From contig NZ_JAUSZI010000002.1 in assembly GCF_030817415.1 (NCBI RefSeq), positions 6,076,001 to 6,140,000 on the forward strand: a stretch of 64,000 bases of DNA, read 5' to 3'. The translations under genes were made by a program, and so were the position numbers. The notes beneath the pieces were generated by a model. The model saw only the letters and a program-made list of their open reading frames with translations, was not told the DNA's origin and ran no database searches. This stretch comes from Streptomyces umbrinus. GTDB lineage: Bacteria; Actinomycetota; Actinomycetes; Streptomycetales; Streptomycetaceae. This document shows positions 42,090 to 50,908 of this stretch, piece by piece; the first letter of the stretch is position 1, and each line of letters opens with the position of its first letter.

Positions 42090-43912
42090 AACGCGGCTTC
42101 GTCCAGCTCCATCAGGTCCAGCTCGACGCCCTCGGCGAGCTTGCGCGCACCGGTGACGCCCGGCAGGACGTTCGCCGCGAAGAACTTCGCCGCGGCGATC
42201 TTGCCGGTGTAGAACGGCCGGTCCTTCGCCGAGGCCGTCTCCAGCTTCTCGGCGGCGACGGCGGCACCCTTCAGGAGCAGGTAGCCGACGACGACGTCAC
42301 CCGAGGCCATCAGCAGGCGGGTGCTGTTGAGACCGACCTTGTAGATGTTCTTGACGTCCTGCTCGGTCGCCGCGAGGTCGGTCAGCATCAGGCCGACGAT
42401 GGCCTCCAGCTCGACGGCCGCCTTGGCGAGGTGCTCGCGGGCGCCGGACAGCTCCTCGCCGCCGGTGCCGAGCGCCAGGAACTTCTTGATGTCCTCGGCG
42501 AGGGAGTTGAGGGCCGCGCCCTGGTTGCGGACGATCTTCCGGAAGAAGAAGTCCTGGCCCTGGATCGCGGTCGTACCCTCGTACAGGGTGTCGATCTTGG
42601 CGTCGCGGATGTACTGCTCGATCGGGTACTCCTGGAGGAACCCGGAGCCGCCGAAGGTCTGCAGCGACTGGGCGAGCTGCTCGTAGCCCTTCTCGGAGCC
42701 GTAGCCCTTCACGATCGGCAGGAGCAGGTCGTTGAGGGCCTCCAGGGCGGACGCGTCCTCGCCCTCGGCCTCCTTGACCTGGATCTCGTCCTGGAGCGCG
42801 GCGGTGTGCAGCACCAGGGCGCGCATGCCCTCCGCGTACGCCTTCTGCGTCATCAGCGAGCGGCGCACGTCCGGGTGGTGCGTGATGGTGACCTTGGGCG
42901 CGGTCTTGTCCATGAACTGCGCGAGGTCGGGGCCCTGGACGCGCTCCTTGGCGTACTCAAGGGCGTTCAGGTAGCCCGTCGACAGCGTCGAGATGGCCTT
43001 CGTGCCGACCATCATGCGGGCGAACTCGATGATGCGGAACATCTGGCGGATGCCGTCGTGCTTGTCGCCGATGAGCCAGCCCTTGGCCGGGTGGCGGTCG
43101 CCGAACGTCATCTCGCAGGTGTTGGAGGCCTTGAGGCCCATCTTGTGCTCGACGTTCGTCGCGTAGGCGCCGTTGCGCTCGCCCAGCTCGCCGGTCTCGA
43201 AGTCGAACTCGTACTTCGGGACGAGGAAGAGGGACAGGCCCTTGGTGCCGGGGCCGGCACCCTCGGGACGCGCGAGCACGTAGTGGAGGATGTTCTCCGA
43301 CATGTCGTGCTCACCGGACGTGATGAAGCGCTTGACGCCCTCGATGTGCCAGGAGCCGTCCTCCTGCTCGACCGCCTTGGTACGCCCCGCGCCCACGTCC
43401 GAGCCGGCGTCCGGCTCGGTGAGAACCATGGTGGAGCCCCACTGCTTGTCCACGGCGATCTTCGCGATGTGCTTCTGGACCTCGTTGCCCTCTTCGAAGA
43501 GGATGCCCGCGAACGCGGGGCCCGAGCAGTACATCCAGACCGCCGGGTTCGCGCCGAGGATCAGCTCCGCGTACGCCCAGATCAGGGAGCGGGGGGCGGT
43601 GGTGCCGCCGATCTCCTCGGGGAGGCCGAGCCGCCAGTACTCGGAGTCCATGAAGGCCTGGTAGGACTTCTTGAAGGATGCCGGGACGGGCGCCGTGTTG
43701 GTCTCCGGGTCGAAGACCGGAGGGTTGCGGTCGGCGTCCGCGAAGGACTCGGCCAGCTCGTTCTCCGAGAGGCGGGTCAGCTCTTCGAGGATGCTCTTGG
43801 CGGTCTCGGTGTCCATCTCCGCGAACGGGCCGGTGCCGTACAGCTTGTCGCGCCCGAGCACCTCGAAGAGGTTGAACTCGATGTCGCGGAGATTCGACTT
43901 GTAGTGCCCCAT
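42086..43912 (-). CDS. Acyl-CoA dehydrogenase, large (608-residue) type
   Basis: A 608-residue FAD-dependent dehydrogenase of the large class that has an extra C-terminal domain. The start [20 protein letters not shown] and the stretches [39 protein letters not shown] (with the catalytic glutamate) and [10 protein letters not shown] are typical of FadE5-like enzymes for medium- to long-chain acyl-CoA. A TACC-GGTA inverted repeat 118 bp upstream is a candidate operator. It is monocistronic, with a hairpin terminator. Confidence 0.9.
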   Translation of the reverse strand: MGHYKSNLRDIEFNLFEVLGRDKLYGTGPFAEMDTETAKSILEELTRLSENELAESFADADRNPPVFDPETNTAPVPASFKKSYQAFMDSEYWRLGLPEEIGGTTAPRSLIWAYAELILGANPAVWMYCSGPAFAGILFEEGNEVQKHIAKIAVDKQWGSTMVLTEPDAGSDVGAGRTKAVEQEDGSWHIEGVKRFITSGEHDMSENILHYVLARPEGAGPGTKGLSLFLVPKYEFDFETGELGERNGAYATNVEHKMGLKASNTCEMTFGDRHPAKGWLIGDKHDGIRQMFRIIEFARMMVGTKAISTLSTGYLNALEYAKERVQGPDLAQFMDKTAPKVTITHHPDVRRSLMTQKAYAEGMRALVLHTAALQDEIQVKEAEGEDASALEALNDLLLPIVKGYGSEKGYEQLAQSLQTFGGSGFLQEYPIEQYIRDAKIDTLYEGTTAIQGQDFFFRKIVRNQGAALNSLAEDIKKFLALGTGGEELSGAREHLAKAAVELEAIVGLMLTDLAATEQDVKNIYKVGLNSTRLLMASGDVVVGYLLLKGAAVAAEKLETASAKDRPFYTGKIAAAKFFAANVLPGVTGARKLAEGVELDLMELDEAAF

Positions 43913-44029
43913 GGCGACGGCTCCGTTAAAGATCGGGGAGGTGGGTGAGTCCTCGGTGACGAGTCCTCGTACCTTGTTCGAGTCTGGTGCGCATACGGTC
44001 CACGTACCAACTAGTAGCTACGATGATGC

Positions 44030-44041
44030 TACCCGTCGGTA
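44030..44041. promoter_or_regulatory. Short inverted repeat TACCCGTCGGTA
   Basis: TACC and GGTA flank a four-base spacer in the divergent region between the large acyl-CoA dehydrogenase and the SseB-like gene. It has the look of a TetR-type fatty-acid operator but I cannot confirm that. Confidence 0.3.
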
Positions 44042-44175
44042 ATAAGAATCAACCCCTGATTGCCCAAGTGTGAGCAGGGTCTACATTTCGGGGTCCACCT
44101 TCGGGTGGGAGTGCACGACTCCGCCACCTGTTCGAGGAAATCCGCCGGGGACGACCGGGCGGCCCGCCCCGCCAG

Positions 44176-44181
44176 TACTCT
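44176..44181 (+). promoter_or_regulatory. -10-like hexamer TACTCT, leaderless pattern
   Basis: TACTCT ends seven bases before the ATG at 44189 and no Shine-Dalgarno sequence intervenes. Confidence 0.4.
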
Positions 44182-44188
44182 TGCCCCC

Positions 44189-44683
44189 ATGTACGGCTAC
44201 GACCAGAACGTGGGACCGGGGCAGCAGTACACACAGCCCCAGCCGCCGCCGCAGCAGCAGATGCCCGGTGGCGTCGGCGGCGTCGGCGGATACGGCCAGC
44301 AGCCGCCGCTCTACCCCGAGCCGTCGCCGCCGTCGCTCGCGGACGCGGTGCGCGCGTTCACCACGGGGTCGCTGACCCCCGAGGACTTCCAGCAGGTCTT
44401 CGCCACCTCGAAGGTCTACTGCCCGCGCGGTGACAACCCCGGATTCCTGGCGCTGCACAACACCCAGCAGCCCGTGATCCCGATGTTCACCTCGCTCAAG
44501 GAACTGCGCCGGTACGCCGGCAAGGAGTCCAAGTACTTCGTGGTCATCGGCGCCGAGGTGATCGACCTGCTCCCCACCGGCTACGGCTTCGTCCTCGACA
44601 TGGAGGGCGAGCACCGCATCGTCTTCGACGCGAAGGCGGTCGAACAGATGGTCGACTTCGCCATGCGCCGGATGTACGGCTGA
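44189..44683 (+). CDS. SseB-family protein
   Basis: A 164-residue protein with an N-terminal low-complexity tail rich in Q, P, G and Y (about 55 residues) and a C-terminal SseB-like domain: FATSKVYCPRGDNPGFLAL, VIPMFTSLKELRRYAG and LLPTGYGFVLDMEGEHRI. The SseB domain is widespread in Streptomyces with no settled function, often near secretion or cell-division loci. ATG 44189 is chosen because the upstream residues do not resemble the family and a -10-like box stands just before it. Confidence 0.85.
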   Translation: MYGYDQNVGPGQQYTQPQPPPQQQMPGGVGGVGGYGQQPPLYPEPSPPSLADAVRAFTTGSLTPEDFQQVFATSKVYCPRGDNPGFLALHNTQQPVIPMFTSLKELRRYAGKESKYFVVIGAEVIDLLPTGYGFVLDMEGEHRIVFDAKAVEQMVDFAMRRMYG

Positions 44684-44821
44684 CCGCGCTTGCTCCACAG
44701 ACGGCCGACAGACACCGCCACGCGCAGACGGCAAGCGCGTACTGCCCGGTAGGGCCGGCTCGTACAGCCGGCCCGCATGGCCGACCTGTACAGCTGGCCC
44801 GCACGACCCGCTCCACACGTG

Positions 44822-44849
44822 ACGCCCGGAGGGAATGCCCTCCGGGCGT
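44822..44849. terminator. 12-bp hairpin terminator
   Basis: ACGCCCGGAGGG and CCCTCCGGGCGT flank an AATG loop downstream of the SseB-like gene. Confidence 0.75.
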
Positions 44850-44870
44850 TCTGCGTTCCAGGTGGCAGAA

Positions 44871-44886
44871 AGTTCGAGATTCAACT
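44871..44886. promoter_or_regulatory. Imperfect palindrome upstream of the pirin gene
   Basis: AGTTCGAGATTCAACT has matching AGTT/AACT ends and is followed by AAACTTCGAG. It sits 28 bp before the pirin start where a MarR-type regulator could bind. The assignment is weak. Confidence 0.35.
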
Positions 44887-44913
44887 AAACTTCGAGCACA
44901 AGGAGGTACCGAC

Positions 44914-45885
44914 ATGCCTGCAGTGACCGTCGAGAACCCGCTGACCCTGCCCCGTGTGGCCGCGTCGACCGAGGCCGTGGCACGTCCTGTGCTCGCCGTG
45001 ACCACCGCGCCGAGCGGCTTCGAGGGTGAGGGCTTCCCGGTCCGCCGCGCGTTCGCCGGGATCAACTACCGCCATCTCGACCCGTTCATCATGATGGACC
45101 AGATGGGTGAGGTGGAGTACGCGCCGGGCGAGCCCAAGGGCACGCCTTGGCACCCCCACCGCGGCTTCGAGACCGTGACCTACATCATCGATGGCGTCTT
45201 CGACCACCAGGACTCGAACGGTGGCGGTGGCACCATCACCAACGGCGACACCCAGTGGATGACCGCGGGCTCGGGCCTCCTGCACATCGAGGCCCCGCCG
45301 GAGGCGCTCGTCGTGTCGGGCGGTCTCTTCCACGGGCTCCAGCTGTGGGTGAACCTGCCGGCCAAGGACAAGATGATGGCGCCGCGCTACCAGGACATCC
45401 GCGGCGGCTCGGTCCAGCTGCTCAGCACGCCCGACGGCGGCGCGCTCCTGCGCGTCATCGCCGGTGAGCTGGACGGCCACCAGGGTCCCGGCATCACGCA
45501 CACGCCGATCACCATGATCCACGCGACCGTGACCCCCGGCGCCGAGCTCACGCTCCCGTGGCGCGAGGACTTCAACGCCCTCGCGTACGTGATGGCCGGC
45601 CGCGGCAGTGTCGGTACGGACCGCCGTCCGGTCCACACCGGGCAGACGACCGTCTTCGGCGCGGGTTCCTCGCTGACCGTCCGTGCGGACGAGAAGCAGG
45701 ACGCCAACACCCCGGACCTGGAGGTCGTCATCCTGGGCGGACAGCCGATCCGGGAGCCGATGGCCCACTACGGCCCCTTCGTGATGAACACCCGCGAGGA
45801 GCTGCAGCAGGCCTTCGACGACTTCCAGAAGGGGCGGCTGGGGACCATTCCCGCCGTGCACGGGATGACGGAGGGCGGGCTGTAG
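44914..45885 (+). CDS. Pirin-family bicupin
   Basis: A 323-residue two-domain cupin. The pirin signature is present: HPHRGFETVTYIIDGVF with metal-binding histidines, then GSGLLHIEAPPE supplying histidine and glutamate. Pirins are iron-binding; bacterial members act as quercetinase-like dioxygenases or as regulators of central metabolism. The ribosome binding site AAGGAGGT is an exact anti-16S match six bases before the ATG, so expression may be strong. A palindrome upstream suggests regulation. Confidence 0.9.
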   Translation: MPAVTVENPLTLPRVAASTEAVARPVLAVTTAPSGFEGEGFPVRRAFAGINYRHLDPFIMMDQMGEVEYAPGEPKGTPWHPHRGFETVTYIIDGVFDHQDSNGGGGTITNGDTQWMTAGSGLLHIEAPPEALVVSGGLFHGLQLWVNLPAKDKMMAPRYQDIRGGSVQLLSTPDGGALLRVIAGELDGHQGPGITHTPITMIHATVTPGAELTLPWREDFNALAYVMAGRGSVGTDRRPVHTGQTTVFGAGSSLTVRADEKQDANTPDLEVVILGGQPIREPMAHYGPFVMNTREELQQAFDDFQKGRLGTIPAVHGMTEGGL

Positions 45886-45946
45886 TCGCCCGTTCGACAC
45901 CCTTTCGACGCCCGGTCCGCGGTCGGCCCGCAGGGTCCGGTACAGC

Positions 45947-45999
45947 ACGAGGCAGGCCCGGAGCCGCAGGTTCGTCCTGCGACTTCGGGCCTGTCTCGT
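45947..45999. terminator. Bidirectional hairpin between pirin and P450 genes
   Basis: ACGAGGCAGGCCCG and CGGGCCTGTCTCGT form the outer stem, with an inner GCAGG/CCTGC stem. It lies between convergent genes. Confidence 0.7.
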
Positions 46000-46008
46000 T
46001 GTGTGCGG

Positions 46009-47397
46009 TCAGCCGCGGGCCCGCACCCGTACCCGTGCCGGACCCGTCGCCTGGAGGGTGATTCCCGCTGTCAGGGGGACCTCCGTGTCCACGGCCTCCA
46101 GTTCGTACGAGCGCAGCAGGGCCGCCAGGGCCAGTACGGACTCCAGCATCGAGAAGTACTGGCCGATGCAGGCGCGCGGGCCGCCGCCGAAGGGGAACCA
46201 GGCGTAGCGGTGGCGGGCCGCCTCCCGTTCGGGGGTGAAGCGGTCGGGGTCGAAGCGTTCCGGGTCGTCCCACAGGTCCGGGTGGCGGTGGGTGACCCAG
46301 GGCAGGACCAGGACGTCCGCGCCCGCCGGGATCAGATGTCCTTCGACCTCCGCGGCCTCGACGGACCGGCGGCCGACCACCGGAGCGGCCGGATACAGCC
46401 GCATGGCCTCCTTCAGCACCCTTGTCAGGTAAGGGAGTTCGTCGAGGTCGGCGGCCGAGGGCGCCCGCCCCGACGGCAGCCGGTCGGCCTCCTCCTGGGC
46501 CCGCTTCCGGGCCTCCGGGTGGCGGGCGAGGAGATGGAGCGCGAAGGCCATGGATGTCGCGGTCGTCTCGTGGCCCGCGACCAGGAAGACCAGTACCTGG
46601 TTACGGAGTTCGTCCGCGTCGAGGATGCCGTCCTCCTCGCTGCTGGCCCGGGAGAGAAGGGAGAGCAGGTCGTCGCCCTCGGTGGAGGCGGCCCCGGCCG
46701 TCGCGTCGGCCGCCCTGCGCTCAGCGATGATCCGGTCGCAGACCGCGTACACCGCCTGGGACGCCGCCTCGGCCCGGCGGTTGGACGGGAGGGGCCAGGA
46801 GCGCGGCGGGTTGACGGGGGAGAAGCCGCGCCGCGTCACGTACTCGCTGACCACGGGGAAGTTGTCGTGGATGACCTCGACCGCGGCCTCGACGTCCGCG
46901 CCGAACAGGATGCGGGAGACCGTGCGCAGCGCGAGCCGGTCCATCTCCCGGACCACGTCGACGACGCCGTCGGCCGCGTCCCGCCAGCGCTCGACCGTGC
47001 CGTCGGCCTCCAGCGTCACCGCCGTGGCATAGGTGTCCACCTGCCGTTGCGTGAACAGCGGCTGGATCAGACGGCGTTGGCGCCGGTAGTCGGCGTCCTG
47101 CGCGGTCAGCAGGCCGTTGCCGGCGGACTGCCTCAGCTCCTCGTAGAACTGGTTGTCCTTGCGGAAGTTGGCCGCCTGCGAGGCCAGGATCTGCTGCACG
47201 CCCTCCGCGGAGAAGACGCAGTGCAGCACCGAACGGACTCCCGGTGGGCCCGCCGAGAGACGCGCCACGTCGCCGTGGTCCCGCCGGGCGCGGAGGAAGG
47301 CATCCAGCGCGTCGCGCCGGAGGTCGAGTGCCGAGCCGAGCAGGGGGAGGCCTTTGGGCCCTGGTATCTCAGTGATGGCGGCCATGGTTCGCATCAT
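46009..47397 (-). CDS. Cytochrome P450
   Basis: A 462-residue P450 with the I-helix motif AGHETTATSM, the K-helix ExxR in KEAMRLYP, the meander ERFDPDRFTPE and the heme-binding loop FPFGGGPRACIGQYF. The length and the ETT-type I-helix resemble bacterial relatives of fatty-acid hydroxylating families rather than the shorter CYP105/107 types. No ferredoxin or reductase gene is next to it. ATG 47397 is used; ATG 47385 is also possible. It faces away from the AI-2E-type transporter gene. Confidence 0.92.
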   Translation of the reverse strand: MMRTMAAITEIPGPKGLPLLGSALDLRRDALDAFLRARRDHGDVARLSAGPPGVRSVLHCVFSAEGVQQILASQAANFRKDNQFYEELRQSAGNGLLTAQDADYRRQRRLIQPLFTQRQVDTYATAVTLEADGTVERWRDAADGVVDVVREMDRLALRTVSRILFGADVEAAVEVIHDNFPVVSEYVTRRGFSPVNPPRSWPLPSNRRAEAASQAVYAVCDRIIAERRAADATAGAASTEGDDLLSLLSRASSEEDGILDADELRNQVLVFLVAGHETTATSMAFALHLLARHPEARKRAQEEADRLPSGRAPSAADLDELPYLTRVLKEAMRLYPAAPVVGRRSVEAAEVEGHLIPAGADVLVLPWVTHRHPDLWDDPERFDPDRFTPEREAARHRYAWFPFGGGPRACIGQYFSMLESVLALAALLRSYELEAVDTEVPLTAGITLQATGPARVRVRARG

Positions 47398-47476
47398 CGC
47401 GCACCGGTCCCCCGGCGGGTCCCCCTTTCAGCCCTCCCGGAGCGCCGCCCCGACTGACGCATGGTCAGGTGGAGGC

Positions 47477-48613
47477 GTGCAGCCCCTGCTTCCGGAATCC
47501 GCCCGGCTCCTGCCCGAACCCGTGCGCCGCGTGGCCGCCTGGTGCGTCGTCGCTCTGCTGGTGACCGGGGTCGTGGTGGTCGGGGTGCGGCTGTGCGTCG
47601 AATTCAAGACCGCGGTGGTGCCGGTGCTGCTCGCGCTGCTCGGGACGGCGCTGCTCCGGCCGCTGTACGGGCGACTCGTGCGGGCGAAGGTGAACCGGTC
47701 GATCGCGGCCGGTGTGACCTGTGCCGCCGTGCTCGCCGTCGTCGGCGGGGCCACGTACATCGTGGTGGCCGCGCTGATCGACACCGGTGACGAGATCACC
47801 GCCTCGCTCAAGCAGGCCGCCGAGTCGCTGTCCGAGCACTTCGGGGCGGCCGGCACCTCGCTCGACGACCTCGCCTCCAACGCCAAGGAGCTGCTGGGCA
47901 AGTTCGGCGGGACGGCGGCGTCCGGGGTGATCAGCGGGATCAGCGTCGTGGGCCAGGCCATCGCCATGGCCGTCCTCGCGCTGCTGCTCGTCTTCTTCTT
48001 CCTGCGGGACTCGCACCGCGCGGCCGGGACCCTGCGCTCGCTGGTGCCACAGGGCTCGGGCGACATGGCCGAGGCGATGGCGCGGCGGGCTTATCAGGCC
48101 GTCGAGGGGTTCATGCGCGGGACGACGTTCATCGCGCTCATCGACGCGATCTGCATCACCGTGGGCCTGCTCGTGCTGCGGGTGCCGGGGGCCGTCGGGC
48201 TCGGCGCGCTCGTGTTCGTCGGCGCGTACATCCCGTATCTGGGCGCCTTTCTGTCCGGCGCTGTGGCGATTCTGGTGGCCCTCGCGGACCGGGGTTTCGT
48301 GATCGCGCTGTGGGCGCTGGGGGTCGTCCTGGCCGTGCAGGTCCTTGAGGGGCATGTGCTCCAGCCGATGATCCAGAGCCGGACCGTGCAGATGCACCCC
48401 GCCGTCGTCATGCTGGCGATCACCGCGGGCGCGTCCGTGGCGGGCATCCTCGGGATGCTGCTGGCGGTGCCCCTGACGGCGGCGGCGTTCGGGGTGATCG
48501 CTGAACTGCGGGGACGTTACGCGTCTTTGGAGACGTCGGTGACCCCGGAGAAGCCGGGAAGCCCGGGCTCGGCCTCGCCGCCCGGCTCCTCGCCGCCCGG
48601 CTCCTCCTCGTAG
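47477..48613 (+). CDS. AI-2E/PerM-family transporter
   Basis: A 378-residue membrane protein with N-terminal and C-terminal transmembrane bundles. The C-terminal signature GALVFVGAYIPYLGAFLSGA, and EGHVLQPMIQSRTVQMHP, is diagnostic of the AI-2E transporter-like superfamily. Members export small molecules or act as ion antiporters. The GTG at 47477 is chosen because it places the first membrane segment near the N-terminus. Its S-, P- and G-rich C-terminal tail overlaps the end of the convergent signalling gene by 97 bases. Confidence 0.85.
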   Translation: MQPLLPESARLLPEPVRRVAAWCVVALLVTGVVVVGVRLCVEFKTAVVPVLLALLGTALLRPLYGRLVRAKVNRSIAAGVTCAAVLAVVGGATYIVVAALIDTGDEITASLKQAAESLSEHFGAAGTSLDDLASNAKELLGKFGGTAASGVISGISVVGQAIAMAVLALLLVFFFLRDSHRAAGTLRSLVPQGSGDMAEAMARRAYQAVEGFMRGTTFIALIDAICITVGLLVLRVPGAVGLGALVFVGAYIPYLGAFLSGAVAILVALADRGFVIALWALGVVLAVQVLEGHVLQPMIQSRTVQMHPAVVMLAITAGASVAGILGMLLAVPLTAAAFGVIAELRGRYASLETSVTPEKPGSPGSASPPGSSPPGSSS

Positions 48614-50730
48614 AGCTCGAACCAGATGCTCTTGCCCTCGCCTCGCGGGTCCACCCCCCACGCGTCCGCGAGCAATTCCATCAGCATCAGGCCCCGCCCG
48701 GAGGACGCCAGTTCGCCGGGGTGCCGCTTGTGGGGCAGGTCGTCGCTCCCGTCCGTCACCTGGATCCGTATCCGACGGGCACCCGCTCCGCCCGTCATCT
48801 CGGCGACGAGCAGCGCGTCCGCGTCGGTGTGGACGAGGACGTTCGTGATCATCTCGGATACCAGCAGGACCGCCGAGTCGACCTGGTCGGCGGAGGCCCA
48901 GTCGTGCAGGAACTCCCGCAGCTGCTGCCGGGCTCCCGCGACCCGCTGGTGCTCGGCCTGAGCGACGGTCACCATCGTGCGGCGTACGGAGGACCGCTCG
49001 GTCAGGGTGCCGCCGAGGCTGCTGTCCTCCCCCGCCCTGTTCAGCAGCAGTACCGCTATGTCGTCCTCGCGGCGGTCCACCAGGGGTCCGGTCGTGTGGT
49101 GGGAGGAGGGCCCGTGCACGGCCTGGACCAGTGCGTCGGCCAGTTCCTCCATGTCGCCGTCGTGGCTCTCCAGGATCTTGCGGATCCGCCGCCAGCCGGT
49201 GTCCAGGTCGTGCCCGCCGGTCTCGATGAGCCCGTCCGTGCAGATCAGCATGGTCTCGCCGGGCTCCAGGACGAGCCGCGTCGTCGGATAGTCGGCGTCC
49301 GGGTCGATGCCGAGCGGCAGCCCGCCCGCGGTCGGCCGGGTCAGCACGGTCCCGTCGGCCATGCGTATCGCCGGATCCGGATGCCCGGCCCTGGCTATCT
49401 CCAGGACCCCGCTCTCCGGATCCACCTCCACATACAGGCAGGTCGCGAAGCGCAGGTCCGAGATCTCCTCGTCGTACGTGATCCCGTACAGGAAGCGGGA
49501 GGCGCGGGAGAGGACCGCGTCCGGGCGGTGTCCCTCGGAGGCGTACGCCCGCAGTGCGATCCGGAGCTGGCCCATCAGTCCGGCGGCGCGTACGTCATGG
49601 CCCTGGACGTCGCCGATGACAAGGGCGAAGCGGCCACCCTCGGGGCTGTTCCGGGAGGTGCCGCCGGGCAGCGGGATCATGTCGTACCAGTCGCCGCCCA
49701 CCTGGAGTCCGCCGCCGGTGGGCACATACCGGGCCGCGACGCTCATGCCCGGGATCTGCGGCCCCAGGGTGGGCAGCATCGAGCGCTGGAGGCCGTCCGT
49801 GAGCTCCCGCTCGGACTCGGCGACCCCGGCCCGCGAGAGGGCCTGTGCCAGCATCCGCGCCACCGTCGTCAGCACGGAACGCTCGTCGGGCGTGAACGTG
49901 ACGGGGTACGTGAAGGCCGCCATCCACGCGCCCATCGTGCGCCCTGCGAACGTGAGCGGCAGGAACGCCCAGGACTGGCGGTCGAAGTGCTGGGCGAGCG
50001 GCCAGGCGGCCGGATAGCGGTCGCGGTAGTGGTCGGGCGAGGAGAGATAGACGGCACGGCCGGTGCGGACGACCTCCGCGGCCGGATAGTCCGTGTCCAG
50101 CGGCATCTGGGTGAACGGCTCCTCGTCCCCGGGGTTGTGCCCGTGGTGGCCGATGACCGTCAGCCGGTCGCCCGCCGCGCCGAAGACCGCGAGCCCGTCC
50201 GGCGAGAAACCGGGCATTGACAGGCCCGCCGCGACCCGCAGCACCTCCGCCGTGGACCGTGCCTCGGCCAGCGCCCGCCCCGCGTCCAGCAGGAACGCCT
50301 CCCGCGAGCGTCTCCAGTCACCCGTGACCGGCGTACGCGCGGCGGAGCCCGGCTGCGGCTCGGTGACCTCCTGCATGGTGCCGATCAGCTGGTACGACCC
50401 GGTGCCCGGGTCGATCGACGGCTTGGAACGGCTGCGTACGGTACGGATCACATGGCCCTGCTCGTCCATGACCCTCAGCCGCAGCTCGGCGAGTGTGCCC
50501 TCGACGACGGCGAGCTGGACGACCCCGTTGACCTCGTTCCAGTCGACGGGGTGGAAACGGGCGCGTACACCTGCCTCCGTGAGCACGGTCGGCTCCGCGG
50601 GCAGGCCGAGGAGCCGGGCGGCCTCGGCGTCGAGGGTGACCTTCCCGGCGGCGTCGTCCCACCTCCACAGGCCGGTGGCGAGGGTGGCGAGGACGTCCCC
50701 CACTGAGGGAAGGGGATCACCGATGCGCAT
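48517..50730 (-). CDS. PAS-GAF-PP2C phosphatase with anti-sigma-type HATPase domain
   Basis: A 737-residue signalling protein. Domains in order are a PAS-like fold (about 1-115), a GAF domain (about 145-300), a SpoIIE/RsbU PP2C phosphatase (about 320-550, with VGGDWYDMIPL, VIGDVQGHD and LICTDGLIE) and an RsbW-like HATPase (about 590-710, with SEMITNVLVHT and SSGRGLMLMELL). Such proteins both dephosphorylate anti-sigma antagonists and can bind sigma or antagonist partners. It is likely autonomous, with no partner gene nearby. Its last codons overlap the convergent transporter gene. Confidence 0.92.
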   Translation of the reverse strand: MRIGDPLPSVGDVLATLATGLWRWDDAAGKVTLDAEAARLLGLPAEPTVLTEAGVRARFHPVDWNEVNGVVQLAVVEGTLAELRLRVMDEQGHVIRTVRSRSKPSIDPGTGSYQLIGTMQEVTEPQPGSAARTPVTGDWRRSREAFLLDAGRALAEARSTAEVLRVAAGLSMPGFSPDGLAVFGAAGDRLTVIGHHGHNPGDEEPFTQMPLDTDYPAAEVVRTGRAVYLSSPDHYRDRYPAAWPLAQHFDRQSWAFLPLTFAGRTMGAWMAAFTYPVTFTPDERSVLTTVARMLAQALSRAGVAESERELTDGLQRSMLPTLGPQIPGMSVAARYVPTGGGLQVGGDWYDMIPLPGGTSRNSPEGGRFALVIGDVQGHDVRAAGLMGQLRIALRAYASEGHRPDAVLSRASRFLYGITYDEEISDLRFATCLYVEVDPESGVLEIARAGHPDPAIRMADGTVLTRPTAGGLPLGIDPDADYPTTRLVLEPGETMLICTDGLIETGGHDLDTGWRRIRKILESHDGDMEELADALVQAVHGPSSHHTTGPLVDRREDDIAVLLLNRAGEDSSLGGTLTERSSVRRTMVTVAQAEHQRVAGARQQLREFLHDWASADQVDSAVLLVSEMITNVLVHTDADALLVAEMTGGAGARRIRIQVTDGSDDLPHKRHPGELASSGRGLMLMELLADAWGVDPRGEGKSIWFELYEEEPGGEEPGGEAEPGLPGFSGVTDVSKDA

Positions 50731-50858
50731 TGCCCCACTGTATGAAGAGGTGAACGAAAGCTGCCACCGAGGCAGGTGAGGGGCGCGTGGGCGCTGAGCG
50801 GCAGCCGGTGGCGGAACTATTGCGGACAGCGATCTTGGGGCGGCCGGTAGGCTTGCTG

Positions 50859-50874
50859 TGTTTCACGTGAAACA
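50859..50874. promoter_or_regulatory. parS: parS centromere site upstream of aspS
   Basis: TGTTTCACGTGAAACA is a perfect 16-bp palindrome containing the exact Streptomyces parS core (50860-50873). It lies 35 bp before the aspS start, so ParB binding could touch aspS transcription. Confidence 0.88.
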
Positions 50875-50908
50875 ACGCCCCCGACCGCGAAGACTGGATG
50901 AAACGACG

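Noticed and set aside
46009..47397. Biosynthetic gene cluster around the P450
   Set aside because: Neighbours are a pirin, a permease and a signalling protein; no scaffold-building enzyme is present.
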